Positions 10,199 through 19,236 of a stretch of DNA of 64,000 bases are shown one piece after another (position 1 is the first letter of the stretch; each line of letters opens with the position of its first letter). Origin of the DNA: Streptomyces sp. 378 (GTDB lineage: Bacteria; Actinomycetota; Actinomycetes; Streptomycetales; Streptomycetaceae); NCBI RefSeq assembly GCF_030124145.1, contig NZ_JASKMS010000022.1:1-64000 (forward strand), written 5' to 3'. The notes under the pieces were generated by a model, which did not search any database, was not told the origin of the DNA, and was given only the letters and a program-made list of their open reading frames with translations. A program made the position numbers and the translations under genes.

Positions 10199-10879
10199 AT
10201 GGTGCAGAAGGCCAAGATCCTCCTGGTCGATGACCGGCCGGAGAATCTGCTGGCGCTGGAGGCGATCCTCTCCGCGCTCGATCAGACGCTGGTGCGGGCA
10301 TCGTCCGGGGAGGAAGCGCTCAAAGCGCTGCTCACGGACGACTTCGCGGTCATCCTGCTGGACGTCCAGATGCCGGGCATGGACGGCTTCGAGACGGCGG
10401 CGCACATCAAGCGCCGCGAGCGGACCCGGGACATCCCGATCATCTTCCTCACGGCGATCAACCACGGCCCGCACCACACCTTCCGGGGTTACGCGGCGGG
10501 TGCGGTGGACTACATCTCCAAGCCGTTCGACCCGTGGGTGCTGCGCGCGAAGGTCTCCGTCTTCGTCGAGCTGTACATGAAGAACTGCCAGCTGCGAGAG
10601 CAGGCGTCCCTGCTGCGACTGCAGTTGGAGGGCGACGGCAAGGACACGGGCGGCGAGGCGAAGGAGTCGGCCGGGCTGCTCGCGGAGCTCTCCGCGCGGC
10701 TGGCCGCCGTCGAGGAGCAGGCCGAAGCACTGACCAAGCAGCTCAACGACGAGTCGACGGACGCCGCCGCGGTGGCCACGGCGGCTCATCTGGAGCGCAA
10801 GCTCACGGGGTTGCGGCGGGCGCTGGACGCGCTGGAGCCGGGCACCGGAAGCGCTTCCCCGATGTCCTCGCAGAACTGA
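10199..10879 (+). CDS. osaB: OsaB-like orphan response regulator with C-terminal coiled coil
   Basis: 226 residues. An N-terminal receiver domain (1-130) has the acidic pair at 11-12, phospho-acceptor Asp55 in VILLDVQMPGMDG, the Thr in FLTA and the Lys in ISKPFDP. The C-terminal 90 residues are Ala/Glu/Leu-rich and predicted coiled coil; there is no DNA-binding domain. This matches S. coelicolor OsaB, the response regulator needed for osmoadaptation; the assignment rests on synteny and layout. ATG 10199 is chosen for the GAGGAGG 7 nt upstream; the frame stays open to 10028, and an ATG at 10082 is an alternative. A 307-bp gap from osaA suggests its own promoter, and without an output domain it likely acts by protein-protein contact. 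Confidence 0.92.
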   Translation: MVQKAKILLVDDRPENLLALEAILSALDQTLVRASSGEEALKALLTDDFAVILLDVQMPGMDGFETAAHIKRRERTRDIPIIFLTAINHGPHHTFRGYAAGAVDYISKPFDPWVLRAKVSVFVELYMKNCQLREQASLLRLQLEGDGKDTGGEAKESAGLLAELSARLAAVEEQAEALTKQLNDESTDAAAVATAAHLERKLTGLRRALDALEPGTGSASPMSSQN

Positions 10880-10992
10880 CGCGTGTGCGGGCGGGATTGT
10901 TCCCCGTGACCGCGCGTCAGTTTCGCGCCTCTCCCGAAGCGACACGAACGGGTGAAGCCGTGGACACGCGTGTCCCCTGTCGTCTCCCCCGG

Positions 10993-10998
10993 TAACCT
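10993..10998 (+). promoter_or_regulatory. Putative leaderless -10 (TAACCT) for ftsK
   Basis: TAACCT is followed by exactly 7 nt (cacaccc) and then the ATG of ftsK, and no Shine-Dalgarno sequence is present. This spacing puts the transcription start at the start codon. No good -35 is visible, so the call is tentative. Confidence 0.5.
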
Positions 10999-11005
10999 CA
11001 CACCC

Positions 11006-13744
11006 ATGGCCTCACGTCCCTCCGCAGCCAAGAAGCCGCCGCCCGCGAAGAAGGCGACCGCGAAGGCTCCGGCGAAGAAGGCCGCGGCCAAGAAGGCTCC
11101 CGCGAAGAAGGCGCCCGCCAGGAAGGCCGCGGCCAAGAAGGTCGCGCCCAGACCGGCACCCAGCCCCACCGGCGGCATCTACCGGTTGGTGCGCGCCGTC
11201 TGGCTCGGCGTGGCGCACGCTGTCGGCGCCGTGTTCCGCGGCATAGGGCAGGGCGCCAAGAACCTCGACCCGGCCCATCGCAAGGACGGTGTCGCCCTGC
11301 TGCTGCTCGGCATCGCGCTCATCGTCGCCGCGGGCACCTGGGCCGACCTCAGGGGTCCCGTGGGCGACCTGGTGGAGATCCTCGTCACCGGTGCCTTCGG
11401 CCGCCTCGACCTGCTCGTGCCGATACTCCTCGCCGTCATCGCCGTGCGGTTCATCCGCCACCCGGAGAAGCCCGAGGCCAACGGGCGCATCGTCATCGGC
11501 CTGTCCGCGCTCGTCATCGGCGTGCTCGGACAGGTCCACATCGCGTGCGGCTCACCCGCGCGCGGCGACGGCATGCAGGCCATAAGGGACGCCGGCGGTC
11601 TCATCGGATGGGCCATGGCGACGCCGCTGTCGTACGCCATGGGCGACGTGCTCGCGGTGCCGCTGCTGGTGCTGTTGACCGTCTTCGGGTTGCTGGTCGT
11701 CACCGCCACCCCGGTCAACGCCATTCCGCAGCGTCTGCGGCTGCTCGGGGTGCGTCTCGGGATCGTCCGCGACCCGGCCGAGGACGAGTTCGTCTACGTC
11801 GAGGACGACGAGCGCTACGAGGAGCAGTGGCGCGAGGCGCTGCCCGCGCGCCCGCGCGGCAGGCGGGCGCAGGCACCCGCGGCGTACGACCCGGACAGTG
11901 CCGAGCAGGAGGCGCTCACCCGGCGCCGGGGCCGCCCCCGGCGCTCCGCCGTGCCGCAGCCCGACATGGACCGGCCCAGGGACGCCGTGGACGTCGCGGC
12001 GGCGGCCGCCGCCGCGCTCGACGGCGCCGTGCTGCACGGCATGCCGCCCTCACCGGTCGTCGCCGACCTCACCCAGGGCGTACGGGCGGGGGACCAGGAG
12101 GCGACCACGCCGACCTCCGTCCCGGCCGCCCGCCCCCGGCAGGACGAGCCCCGGCAGTCCGAGCCCGAACCGCAGAAGCCGAAGGCGGGCGTCCGCGACC
12201 TGACCAAGGCGCCGCCGGCCGAGCCCCGCGATCTGCCCCCGCGCGCGGAGCAGCTCCAGCTGTCCGGCGACATCACCTACGCCCTGCCGTCGCTCGACCT
12301 GCTGGAGCGTGGCGGTCCGGGCAAGGCGCGCAGCGCCGCCAACGACGCCATAGTGGCCGCGCTGACCACGGTCTTCACCGAGTTCAAGGTCGACGCCCGG
12401 GTCACCGGCTTCACCCGCGGGCCGACGGTCACGCGCTACGAGGTCGAGCTCGGCCCCGCCGTGAAGGTCGAGCGGATCACCGCGCTGGCGAAGAACATCG
12501 CCTACGCCGTCGCCTCCCCGGACGTGCGGATCATCAGCCCGATCCCCGGCAAGTCCGCGGTCGGCATCGAGATCCCGAACACCGACCGGGAGATGGTCAA
12601 CCTCGGCGACGTACTCCGTCTGGCGGAGTCCGCGGAGGACGACGACCCGATGCTGGTGGCCTTCGGCAAGGACGTCGAGGGTGGCTACGTCATGCACTCG
12701 CTGGCGAAGATGCCGCACATGCTGGTCGCCGGCGCCACCGGCTCCGGCAAGTCGTCCTGCATCAACTGCCTGATCACCTCGGTCATGATGCGGGCGACCC
12801 CCGAGGACGTCCGGATGATCCTCGTCGACCCCAAGCGGGTCGAGCTGACCGCGTACGAGGGCATCCCGCACCTGATCACGCCGATCATCACCAACCCCAA
12901 GCGGGCCGCCGAGGCCCTCCAGTGGGTCGTGCGCGAGATGGACCTGCGCTACGACGACCTGGCCGCCTACGGCTACCGGCACATCGACGACTTCAACAAG
13001 GCCGTGCGCGAGGGCAAGGTCAAGCCGCCCGAGGGCAGTGAGCGCGAGCTCCAGCCCTACCCGTACCTGCTGGTCATCGTCGACGAGCTCGCCGACCTGA
13101 TGATGGTCGCGCCGCGGGACGTCGAGGACGCCATCGTGCGCATCACGCAGCTCGCCCGCGCGGCCGGCATCCACCTGGTGCTCGCCACGCAGCGCCCGTC
13201 GGTCGACGTCGTCACAGGTCTCATCAAGGCGAACGTGCCCTCGCGGCTGGCCTTCGCCACCTCCTCGCTGGCCGACTCGCGGGTCATCCTCGACCAGCCG
13301 GGCGCCGAGAAGCTCATCGGCAAGGGCGACGGGCTGTTCCTGCCCATGGGGGCCAACAAGCCCACCCGCATGCAGGGCGCCTTCGTCACCGAGGAGGAGA
13401 TCGCGGGCGTCGTGCGGCACTGCAAGGACCAGATGACGCCCGTCTTCCGGGACGACGTCGTCGTGGGCACCAAGCAGAAGAAGGAGATCGACGAGGACAT
13501 CGGCGACGACCTCGACCTGCTGTGCCAGGCGGCCGAGCTGGTCGTCTCCACGCAGTTCGGGTCGACGTCCATGCTCCAGCGCAAGCTGCGCGTCGGCTTC
13601 GCCAAGGCCGGTCGGCTGATGGACCTCATGGAGTCCCGGAACATCGTCGGACCGAGCGAGGGTTCGAAGGCTCGTGACGTTCTTGTGAAGCCTGACGAGC
13701 TGGATGGCGTGCTCGCCGTGATCCGGGGGGAGTCTGAAGGGTAG
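11006..13744 (+). CDS. ftsK: DNA translocase FtsK
   Basis: 912 residues, normal for Streptomyces FtsK/SpoIIIE, which pumps chromosomal DNA through closing sporulation septa. The N-terminal tail (about 5-50) is an AKKAPAKKA-type Lys/Ala-rich repeat. About four membrane segments follow (about 95-250), then a low-complexity charged linker (about 270-440) and the RecA-like motor with Walker A GATGSGKS at 576-583, Walker B-like LLVIVDELADL and LATQRPSVDV. The C-terminal winged-helix gamma domain (about 840-905, QRKLRVGFAKAGRLMDLME) reads orienting DNA sequences. ATG 11006 is chosen because the protein start ASRPSAAKK is typical and a -10-like hexamer sits 7 nt upstream; an in-frame GTG at 10952 is possible. 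The neighbouring RodZ-like gene follows after 262 bp. Confidence 0.96.
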   Translation: MASRPSAAKKPPPAKKATAKAPAKKAAAKKAPAKKAPARKAAAKKVAPRPAPSPTGGIYRLVRAVWLGVAHAVGAVFRGIGQGAKNLDPAHRKDGVALLLLGIALIVAAGTWADLRGPVGDLVEILVTGAFGRLDLLVPILLAVIAVRFIRHPEKPEANGRIVIGLSALVIGVLGQVHIACGSPARGDGMQAIRDAGGLIGWAMATPLSYAMGDVLAVPLLVLLTVFGLLVVTATPVNAIPQRLRLLGVRLGIVRDPAEDEFVYVEDDERYEEQWREALPARPRGRRAQAPAAYDPDSAEQEALTRRRGRPRRSAVPQPDMDRPRDAVDVAAAAAAALDGAVLHGMPPSPVVADLTQGVRAGDQEATTPTSVPAARPRQDEPRQSEPEPQKPKAGVRDLTKAPPAEPRDLPPRAEQLQLSGDITYALPSLDLLERGGPGKARSAANDAIVAALTTVFTEFKVDARVTGFTRGPTVTRYEVELGPAVKVERITALAKNIAYAVASPDVRIISPIPGKSAVGIEIPNTDREMVNLGDVLRLAESAEDDDPMLVAFGKDVEGGYVMHSLAKMPHMLVAGATGSGKSSCINCLITSVMMRATPEDVRMILVDPKRVELTAYEGIPHLITPIITNPKRAAEALQWVVREMDLRYDDLAAYGYRHIDDFNKAVREGKVKPPEGSERELQPYPYLLVIVDELADLMMVAPRDVEDAIVRITQLARAAGIHLVLATQRPSVDVVTGLIKANVPSRLAFATSSLADSRVILDQPGAEKLIGKGDGLFLPMGANKPTRMQGAFVTEEEIAGVVRHCKDQMTPVFRDDVVVGTKQKKEIDEDIGDDLDLLCQAAELVVSTQFGSTSMLQRKLRVGFAKAGRLMDLMESRNIVGPSEGSKARDVLVKPDELDGVLAVIRGESEG

Positions 13745-14006
13745 GGAAACGGGACACGGTGGTCGCCTCGCGGGGTTACGGCAATTGGGTGTCCTGATCG
13801 TGACTCATCCGTAAGGGATCATTGAGCAACCGTTTCCCTTCGGCGTACGTCAAGTTGAGGGAAGCGACAAAGCAGCGAGCCCACCATCGGAATGTCGGGC
13901 CATTCCGATGGCGTACAAAGTGCCACCGCCCGGTTGCCCCACCCTTTTGCACCCCCCCTAGACTGAACCTCCAGCACAGGCGGCTACACGCTCGAAAGGC
14001 GCCCCC
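13745..14006 (+). promoter_or_regulatory. Region upstream of the RodZ-like gene with an 11-bp inverted repeat
   Basis: 262 bp without a gene. At 13884-13911 there is a perfect inverted repeat ccatcggaatg - tcgggc - cattccgatgg, about 95 nt before the next start codon. It lacks a T tail, so it is as likely to be an operator or a 5' UTR hairpin as a terminator of ftsK. GAAAGG at 13994-13999 is the ribosome-binding site for the next gene. Confidence 0.5.
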
Positions 14007-14858
14007 GTGTCCATCGGAAACTCCCCTGAAGACGAGCGTCCGTTCGAAGACGAGCGCGTCGAAGCAGACCGCGAGGAAGCCCGCCCCTCCATCGGTCGTG
14101 TCCTGCAGCAGGCTCGTATCGCCGCCGGACTGACCGTCGACGACGTCAGTAGCGCCACCCGGGTCCGCATGAACATCGTGCACGCGATCGAGGCGGACGA
14201 CTTCACCCCCTGCGGTGGAGACGTCTACGCCCGTGGGCACATCAGGACCCTGGCCAAAGCCGTCCACCTCGATCCCGAACCGCTGCTCGACCAGTACGGC
14301 GACGAGCACGGCGGGCGTCCGGCACCGACTCCGGCAGCTCCCCTCTTCGAGGCGGAACGCATCCGTCCGGAGCGGCGGGGCCCCAACTGGACCGCCGCCA
14401 TGGTCGCCGCGATCGTCGCCGTCATCGGTTTCGTCGGGTTCACGATGTTCCAGGGCGGCGACGACAGCGGCAACAACGAGGCGAACGTGGCCGAGGGCTC
14501 GACGCCCGGCGACTCCGCCTCCCCGACCACCAAGACCAAGAAGCCCGCCGACCCCAAGCCCGAGCCGTCCGACAGCGCCATCGCGGCCGCGCCGCGGGAC
14601 AAGGTGACGGTCCGGGTGGTCGCCGCCGACGACCGCAGCTGGATCGCCGCCAAGGATCACAACGGCCGGATGATCTTCGACGGTGTTCTCAAGAAGGGCG
14701 ACACCAAGACCTTCCAGGACAGCTCGAAGGTCCAGCTCGTCCTCGGAGACGCCGGCGCGATCGACCTCTTCGTCAACGGCAAGCAGATCGAGGAGAACTT
14801 CCAGCGGGGGTCCGTCGAACGCCTGACCTACACAAAGGGCGACCCCGCAGCCGGGTGA
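14007..14858 (+). CDS. RodZ-like helix-turn-helix membrane protein (DUF4115)
   Basis: 283 residues. The N-terminal Xre/RodZ-type HTH (about 28-95) reads IGRVLQQARIAAGLTVDDVS and the RodZ-typical GGDVYARGHIRTLAKAVHLD. A proline-rich linker follows, then one transmembrane helix (about 130-150, MVAAIVAVIGFVGFTMF), a Thr/Pro/Lys-rich extracytoplasmic spacer and a C-terminal DUF4115-type beta domain (about 190-280). This topology (HTH inside, domain outside) is that of bacterial RodZ, a partner of MreB in shape control. In actinobacteria the gene commonly follows ftsK; its role there is less certain. The GTG start has GAAAGG 7 nt upstream. Confidence 0.85.
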   Translation: MSIGNSPEDERPFEDERVEADREEARPSIGRVLQQARIAAGLTVDDVSSATRVRMNIVHAIEADDFTPCGGDVYARGHIRTLAKAVHLDPEPLLDQYGDEHGGRPAPTPAAPLFEAERIRPERRGPNWTAAMVAAIVAVIGFVGFTMFQGGDDSGNNEANVAEGSTPGDSASPTTKTKKPADPKPEPSDSAIAAAPRDKVTVRVVAADDRSWIAAKDHNGRMIFDGVLKKGDTKTFQDSSKVQLVLGDAGAIDLFVNGKQIEENFQRGSVERLTYTKGDPAAG

Positions 14859-14881
14859 CCTGCCCGAAAAGTCCAGTTGAT

Positions 14882-14912
14882 ACGGGGTTGGCCGGGAAGC
14901 GGCCAACCCCGT
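14882..14912 (+). terminator. Hairpin terminator after the RodZ-like gene
   Basis: Perfect 12-bp stem acggggttggcc - gggaagc - ggccaaccccgt with no T run, 24 nt after the stop codon and just upstream of the rimO promoter. Confidence 0.7.
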
Positions 14913-14938
14913 CGACGTAGGGCGTCAGCGGGACGAAG

Positions 14939-14944
14939 TAGTCT
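14939..14944 (+). promoter_or_regulatory. Putative leaderless -10 (TAGTCT) for rimO
   Basis: TAGTCT is followed by 7 nt (tgagccc) and the ATG of rimO. There is no ribosome-binding site. The arrangement is the same as at ftsK, miaB and others in this window. Confidence 0.5.
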
Positions 14945-14951
14945 TGAGCCC

Positions 14952-16433
14952 ATGCCTGAACGCCGTACCGTCGCACTCGTCACCCTTGGCTGCGCCCGTA
15001 ACGAGGTGGACTCGGAGGAGCTCGCAGGCCGTTTGGAGGCGGACGGCTGGCAGCTCGTGGAGGACGCCGAGCAAGCGGACGTCGCCGTCGTGAACACCTG
15101 CGGCTTCGTCGAGGCCGCCAAGAAGGACTCCGTCGACGCCCTCCTGGAGGCCAACGACCTCAAGGGGCACGGCAGAACCCAGGCCGTCGTGGCGGTGGGC
15201 TGCATGGCCGAGCGGTACGGCAAGGAACTCGCCGAGGCCCTCCCCGAGGCCGACGGCGTGCTCGGCTTCGACGACTACTCGGACATCTCGGACCGTCTCC
15301 AGACCATCCTCAACGGCGGCATCCACGCCTCGCACACCCCGCGCGACCGGCGCAAGCTGCTGCCGATCAGCCCGGCGGAACGCCAGGAGTCGGCCTCCGA
15401 GGTCGCGCTGCCCGGGCACGCCCCGGCCGACCTTCCCGAGGGCCTCGCCCCGGCCTCCGGCCCGCGCGCCCCCCTGCGCCGCCGCCTGGACGGCTCCCCG
15501 GTCGCCTCCGTGAAGCTCGCCTCCGGTTGCGACCGGCGCTGCTCCTTCTGCGCCATCCCGTCCTTCCGCGGCTCCTTCATCTCCCGCCGCCCCAGCGACG
15601 TGCTGAACGAGACCCGCTGGCTGGCCGAGCAGGGCGTGAAGGAGATCATGCTGGTCTCCGAGAACAACACGTCCTACGGCAAGGACCTGGGCGACATCCG
15701 CCTGCTGGAGTCGCTGCTCCCCGAGCTCGCCGAGGTCGACGGCATCGAGCGCATCCGTGTCAGCTACCTCCAGCCGGCCGAGATGCGGCCCGGCCTCATC
15801 GACGTACTGACCTCGACCCCGAAGGTCGCGCCCTACTTCGACCTGTCCTTCCAGCACTCCGCGCCCGGCGTGCTGCGCGCGATGCGCCGCTTCGGCGACA
15901 CCGACCGGTTCCTGGAACTGCTCGACACCATCCGCGGCAAGGCCCCCGAGGCCGGTGTGCGCTCCAACTTCATCGTCGGCTTCCCCGGCGAGAGCGAGGG
16001 CGACCTCGCCGAGCTGGAACGATTCCTGAACGGCGCCCGGCTGGACGCCATCGGCGTCTTCGGCTACTCCGACGAGGAGGGCACCGAGGCGGCGACCTAC
16101 GAGAACAAGCTCGACGAGGACGTCGTAGCCGAGCGGCTGGCCCACATCTCGAGGCTGGCCGAGGAACTCGTCTCGCAGCGCGCCGAGGAGCGCGTCGGCC
16201 AGACGGTCCGGGTCCTCGTCGAGTCCGTCGACGGCGAGGACGGCGTGTACGGCCGTGCGGAGCACCAGGCGCCCGAGACGGACGGCCAGGTGCTGCTCAC
16301 GAGCGGCGCGGGGCTGAGCAGCGGCCGTATGGTCGAGGCGAAGGTGGTCGGCACGGAAGGTGTCGACCTGGTGGCCGAGCCGCTGCAGGGCTCGTTCACG
16401 TCGCCTGCGTGGAGTGAGGAGGCGGGCAGATGA
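14952..16433 (+). CDS. rimO: Ribosomal protein S12 methylthiotransferase RimO
   Basis: 493 residues. A radical-SAM methylthiotransferase that adds a methylthio group to an aspartate of ribosomal protein S12. The N-terminal UPF0004 domain holds three cluster cysteines ([27 protein letters not shown]). The radical-SAM CxxxCxxC is C193-C197-C200 in [17 protein letters not shown], and a TRAM domain lies near 435-480. The TLGCxxNxVDSE start and the DDY pattern separate RimO from MiaB, which is encoded at 46.7 kb. A Pro/Ala-rich insertion of about 40 residues (about 150-185) precedes the SAM motif. It heads a tightly packed group, overlapping pgsA by 4 bp. Confidence 0.95.
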   Translation: MPERRTVALVTLGCARNEVDSEELAGRLEADGWQLVEDAEQADVAVVNTCGFVEAAKKDSVDALLEANDLKGHGRTQAVVAVGCMAERYGKELAEALPEADGVLGFDDYSDISDRLQTILNGGIHASHTPRDRRKLLPISPAERQESASEVALPGHAPADLPEGLAPASGPRAPLRRRLDGSPVASVKLASGCDRRCSFCAIPSFRGSFISRRPSDVLNETRWLAEQGVKEIMLVSENNTSYGKDLGDIRLLESLLPELAEVDGIERIRVSYLQPAEMRPGLIDVLTSTPKVAPYFDLSFQHSAPGVLRAMRRFGDTDRFLELLDTIRGKAPEAGVRSNFIVGFPGESEGDLAELERFLNGARLDAIGVFGYSDEEGTEAATYENKLDEDVVAERLAHISRLAEELVSQRAEERVGQTVRVLVESVDGEDGVYGRAEHQAPETDGQVLLTSGAGLSSGRMVEAKVVGTEGVDLVAEPLQGSFTSPAWSEEAGR

Positions 16434-17335
16434 CCGGTGTCCCGGCATCCGCGGCGGGAGGCGCCTCCGGCGCGAGGAGGGCAGCGGCCGGAGCGGGCGC
16501 TGCGGCCTCCGCGTCGTCCGTGGCCCCCGTGACCCCCGGGGCGGCGGTCGGGCATGCGGCCGCGCGCTCGGCCGATGGCGGGACGCCCGGTGCGGGGCCC
16601 GGTGCCTCGTCCGACGTGGGTCACGGCGGGGCTGCCGCGGCGGCGCCGGGTGCCGATGGAGCGGTCTCCGGTGAAGGCGCCGACGTCGACGCCCAGGGGG
16701 AGGGGAAGACCCCCCGGGGCGGGAAGATCGCCGCCGCGGCCGTCAACCAGGCCAGCGTCTGGAACATCGCCAACCTCCTGACCATGCTCCGGCTGGTCCT
16801 CGTTCCGGCCTTCGTCGCGCTGATGCTCACCGACGGCGGTTACGACCCGGCATGGCGGTCCCTCGCCTGGGCGGCCTTCGCCGTCGCCATGATCACCGAC
16901 CTGTTCGACGGTCATCTGGCACGTACGTACAACCTGGTCACGGACTTCGGGAAGATCGCCGACCCCATCGCCGACAAGGCCATCATGGGGGCGGCGCTGA
17001 TCTGTCTGTCCGCGCTCGGTGATCTGCACTGGTGGGTGACCGGCGTCATCCTCGGCCGGGAACTCGGCATCACGCTGCTGCGTTTCCTGGTCATCCGGTA
17101 CGGCGTCATCCCCGCCAGCCGCGGCGGCAAGCTCAAGACCCTCATCCAGGGCGTGGCCGTGGGCATGTACGTGCTGGCGCTGACGGGATGGCTGGCCACG
17201 CTGAGGTTCTGGGTGATGGCCGCGGCCGTCGTGATCACCGTGGTGACCGGCCTCGACTATGTGAAACAGGCCATTGTGCTGCGCAGGCAGGGAATCGCCG
17301 AGCGCAAGGCCGCGTTGGAGGAGAAGGAAGCGTGA
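16430..17335 (+). CDS. pgsA: CDP-diacylglycerol-glycerol-3-phosphate 3-phosphatidyltransferase
   Basis: 301 residues. Makes phosphatidylglycerophosphate, the committed step to phosphatidylglycerol and cardiolipin, in the membrane. The CDP-alcohol phosphotransferase motif is complete in [20 protein letters not shown] then ADPIADK (D-x2-DG-x2-AR-x8-G-x3-D-x3-D). About five membrane segments lie in residues 115-285. The first 100 residues are an Ala/Gly/Ser-rich, low-complexity extension not found in typical family members of about 180-200 residues. The ATG overlaps the rimO stop (ATGA) and has GAGGAGG 7 nt upstream, so the extension appears to be translated. The gene overlaps pncC by 3 bases. 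Confidence 0.93.
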   Translation: MTGVPASAAGGASGARRAAAGAGAAASASSVAPVTPGAAVGHAAARSADGGTPGAGPGASSDVGHGGAAAAAPGADGAVSGEGADVDAQGEGKTPRGGKIAAAAVNQASVWNIANLLTMLRLVLVPAFVALMLTDGGYDPAWRSLAWAAFAVAMITDLFDGHLARTYNLVTDFGKIADPIADKAIMGAALICLSALGDLHWWVTGVILGRELGITLLRFLVIRYGVIPASRGGKLKTLIQGVAVGMYVLALTGWLATLRFWVMAAAVVITVVTGLDYVKQAIVLRRQGIAERKAALEEKEA

Positions 17336-17877
17336 GTTCCACGGCCACTGACGTGGTGCGACTACTCACAGTGAAGGGCGAGACGCTCGCCGTGGCGGAG
17401 TCGCTGACCGGTGGCCTCGTTGCGGCGGACCTCACATCGGTCCCCGGGGCGTCCAAGGTCTTCCGGGGCTCCGTGACCGCCTACGCCACCGAGCTGAAGC
17501 ATGAACTGCTCGGTGTCGACGCCACCCTGCTCACGGCGCGTGGGGCAGTGGATCCGCAGGTCGCGGCCCAGATGGCAGCGGGCGTACGCAAGGCGCTCGG
17601 CGCCGACTGGGGCATCGCGACCACCGGCGTCGCGGGCCCCGAGCCGCAGGACGGACAGGCCGTCGGCACGGTCTTCGTCGCCGTGGACGGACCGGACGGA
17701 GTCGATTCCGGTTCTGCCGGCGGCGGAAAAGTGGCGGCTCTGCGGTTGAACGGCGACCGCGCGGAAATTCGTAGAGAGAGTGTACGGAGCGTACTCGCAC
17801 TGCTCCTGGAGGAGCTTGCGGGCGAACAGACTGGGAATGAGCGGGCACAGGATACGGAACGGAACGGGGGGTTTTGA
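17332..17877 (+). CDS. pncC: Nicotinamide-nucleotide amidohydrolase PncC / CinA C-terminal family
   Basis: 181 residues, the usual length of the stand-alone CinA C-terminal domain. It deamidates NMN to nicotinate mononucleotide in pyridine nucleotide salvage. Family motifs are AVAESLTGGLVAADLTSVPGASKVFRGSVTAYA (split across about 20-50), GAVDPQVAAQMAAGVRKALGADWGIATTGVAGP and GTVFVAV. The GTG start overlaps the pgsA stop (GTGA) and has an AAGGAAG-like site. The pgsA-cinA-clgR order is conserved in actinobacteria. Confidence 0.92.
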   Translation: MSSTATDVVRLLTVKGETLAVAESLTGGLVAADLTSVPGASKVFRGSVTAYATELKHELLGVDATLLTARGAVDPQVAAQMAAGVRKALGADWGIATTGVAGPEPQDGQAVGTVFVAVDGPDGVDSGSAGGGKVAALRLNGDRAEIRRESVRSVLALLLEELAGEQTGNERAQDTERNGGF

Positions 17878-17986
17878 TGTTTGCAGCCCTGAGTGAACAC
17901 GACATCGCTCCCCGCACGGCCGCGGCGCAAGGCGGTACGGTGGGGCGTAATGGATGCGGCTACGCGGTCCGAGGAGGGAGCCACCG

Positions 17987-18367
17987 ATGATTCTGCTCCG
18001 TCGCCTGCTGGGTGACGTGCTGCGTCGGCAGCGCCAGCGCCAGGGCCGTACTCTGCGCGAAGTCTCCTCGTCCGCCCGAGTCTCACTCGGCTATCTCTCC
18101 GAGGTGGAGCGGGGGCAGAAGGAGGCTTCCTCCGAGCTGCTCTCCGCCATCTGCGACGCGCTGGACGTACGGATGTCCGAGCTCATGCGGGAAGTGAGCG
18201 ACGAGCTCGCCCTCGCCGAGCTGGCCCAGTCTGCTGCGGCCACCCCCAGCGAGCCTGTTCCCACGCCGGTTCGCCCGATGCTGGGTTCCGTCTCGGTGAC
18301 CGGTGTACCACCGGAACGGGTGACCATCAAGGCGCCTGCCGAAGCGGTGGACGTCGTCGCCGCGTGA
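17987..18367 (+). CDS. clgR: ClgR-type XRE regulator of clp protease genes
   Basis: 126 residues. An Xre helix-turn-helix spans about 10-65 ([34 protein letters not shown]). The linker is Pro/Thr-rich and the protein ends in ...DVVAA. Position downstream of pgsA and cinA matches ClgR of corynebacteria, mycobacteria and Streptomyces, the activator of clpP1P2, clpC and lon. A terminal Ala-Ala is the feature by which Streptomyces ClgR is reported to be degraded by ClpP, giving feedback. GAGGAGGGA lies 7 nt before ATG 17987, and a 109-bp gap from pncC leaves room for its own promoter. Confidence 0.9.
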   Translation: MILLRRLLGDVLRRQRQRQGRTLREVSSSARVSLGYLSEVERGQKEASSELLSAICDALDVRMSELMREVSDELALAELAQSAAATPSEPVPTPVRPMLGSVSVTGVPPERVTIKAPAEAVDVVAA

Positions 18368-18393
18368 GGCTCTGCCCTCACACGGCATGACCA

Positions 18394-18446
18394 AGGCCCC
18401 GGCCGGGCCTCTCCGGAAGATCCGGAGGGGTGCCGCCCGGGGTTTT
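18394..18446 (+). terminator. Strong terminator after clgR
   Basis: A two-layer stem. The inner layer is cctctccgga - aga - tccggagggg with all ten pairs formed; the outer layer pairs ggccccggccggg with the right-hand cgcccgggg. It ends in TTTT. It separates clgR from the dps gene. Confidence 0.85.
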
Positions 18447-18575
18447 CGCTTGTTCGGGGCCGCCCACCGCCCTGGTGCCGCCTCTGCGGGCCGTGTCGGG
18501 TGTGTGTGCGTTTGCCGGTGGGGCGTGCGGCGGTCATCGTTGAAGTGATGGCGGGGGCAGTCCTCGGAGGTGCGG

Positions 18576-19046
18576 ATGTACGTCGTGAAGAGCCCGTTGT
18601 CGGACGCGAACCTGAAGACCGTGTCCGAGGCGCTGCAAGGTGCCCTCGTCGATCTGGTGGACCTCGCCCTCGTGGCGAAGCAGATCCACTGGAACGTGGT
18701 GGGGCCGCGCTTCCGTTCCGTGCATCTCCAGCTCGACGAGGTCGTCGACACCGCACGGAAATACTCCGACACCGTCGCCGAGCGTTCCGCGGCCCTCGGA
18801 ATCTCACCGGACGGGCGAGCCGCGACGGTTGCCGTCGGCAGCGGGATCGGGGTGACCCCCGAAGGGTGGGTCGACGACACGACTGCCGTGAGCGCGCTCG
18901 TCGAGGCGCTCGGTGCGGTCATCACGCGGATGCGGGAGAGGGTCGAGACGACCGGTGAGCCCGATCCCGTGAGCCAGGACATCTTCATCGGGATCACGGC
19001 GGACCTGGAGAAGCATCACTGGATGTTCCAGGCCGAGAACGGGTGA
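18576..19046 (+). CDS. dps: Dps-family ferritin-like DNA-protection protein
   Basis: 156 residues. A four-helix-bundle mini-ferritin that oxidises and stores iron with peroxide and can coat DNA. Ferroxidase residues are visible: His38 in AKQIHWNVVG, His50 and Asp54 in VHLQLDEVVDTA. The helix BC segment and C-terminal EKHHWMFQAENG are typical of the short-tailed Streptomyces member, which lacks Lys-rich tails. ATG 18576 is preferred to GTG 18570 because GGAGG ends at 18570, 5 nt before it. It stands alone between two hairpins or gaps. By position it corresponds to the S. coelicolor Dps encoded near clgR (DpsB, from memory). Confidence 0.93.
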   Translation: MYVVKSPLSDANLKTVSEALQGALVDLVDLALVAKQIHWNVVGPRFRSVHLQLDEVVDTARKYSDTVAERSAALGISPDGRAATVAVGSGIGVTPEGWVDDTTAVSALVEALGAVITRMRERVETTGEPDPVSQDIFIGITADLEKHHWMFQAENG

Positions 19047-19236
19047 CGGAGAGCGCGGGAGCGAGTGACGGGCCGGGCGGGCGAGAGGTCACCGCTCGGC
19101 GCGCGGGAGTGCGCGAGCTGAGCGGTGCGCGTGTGCGCGGCCGCCCGAGTGGGAGGGACCGTGCGCCCGTGTGCCCGTTGTGCGCCCTGTCCGCGGTCCC
19201 GGGCGGCTCCATAGCGTCGGGCTGGGGGTGGCGGCC

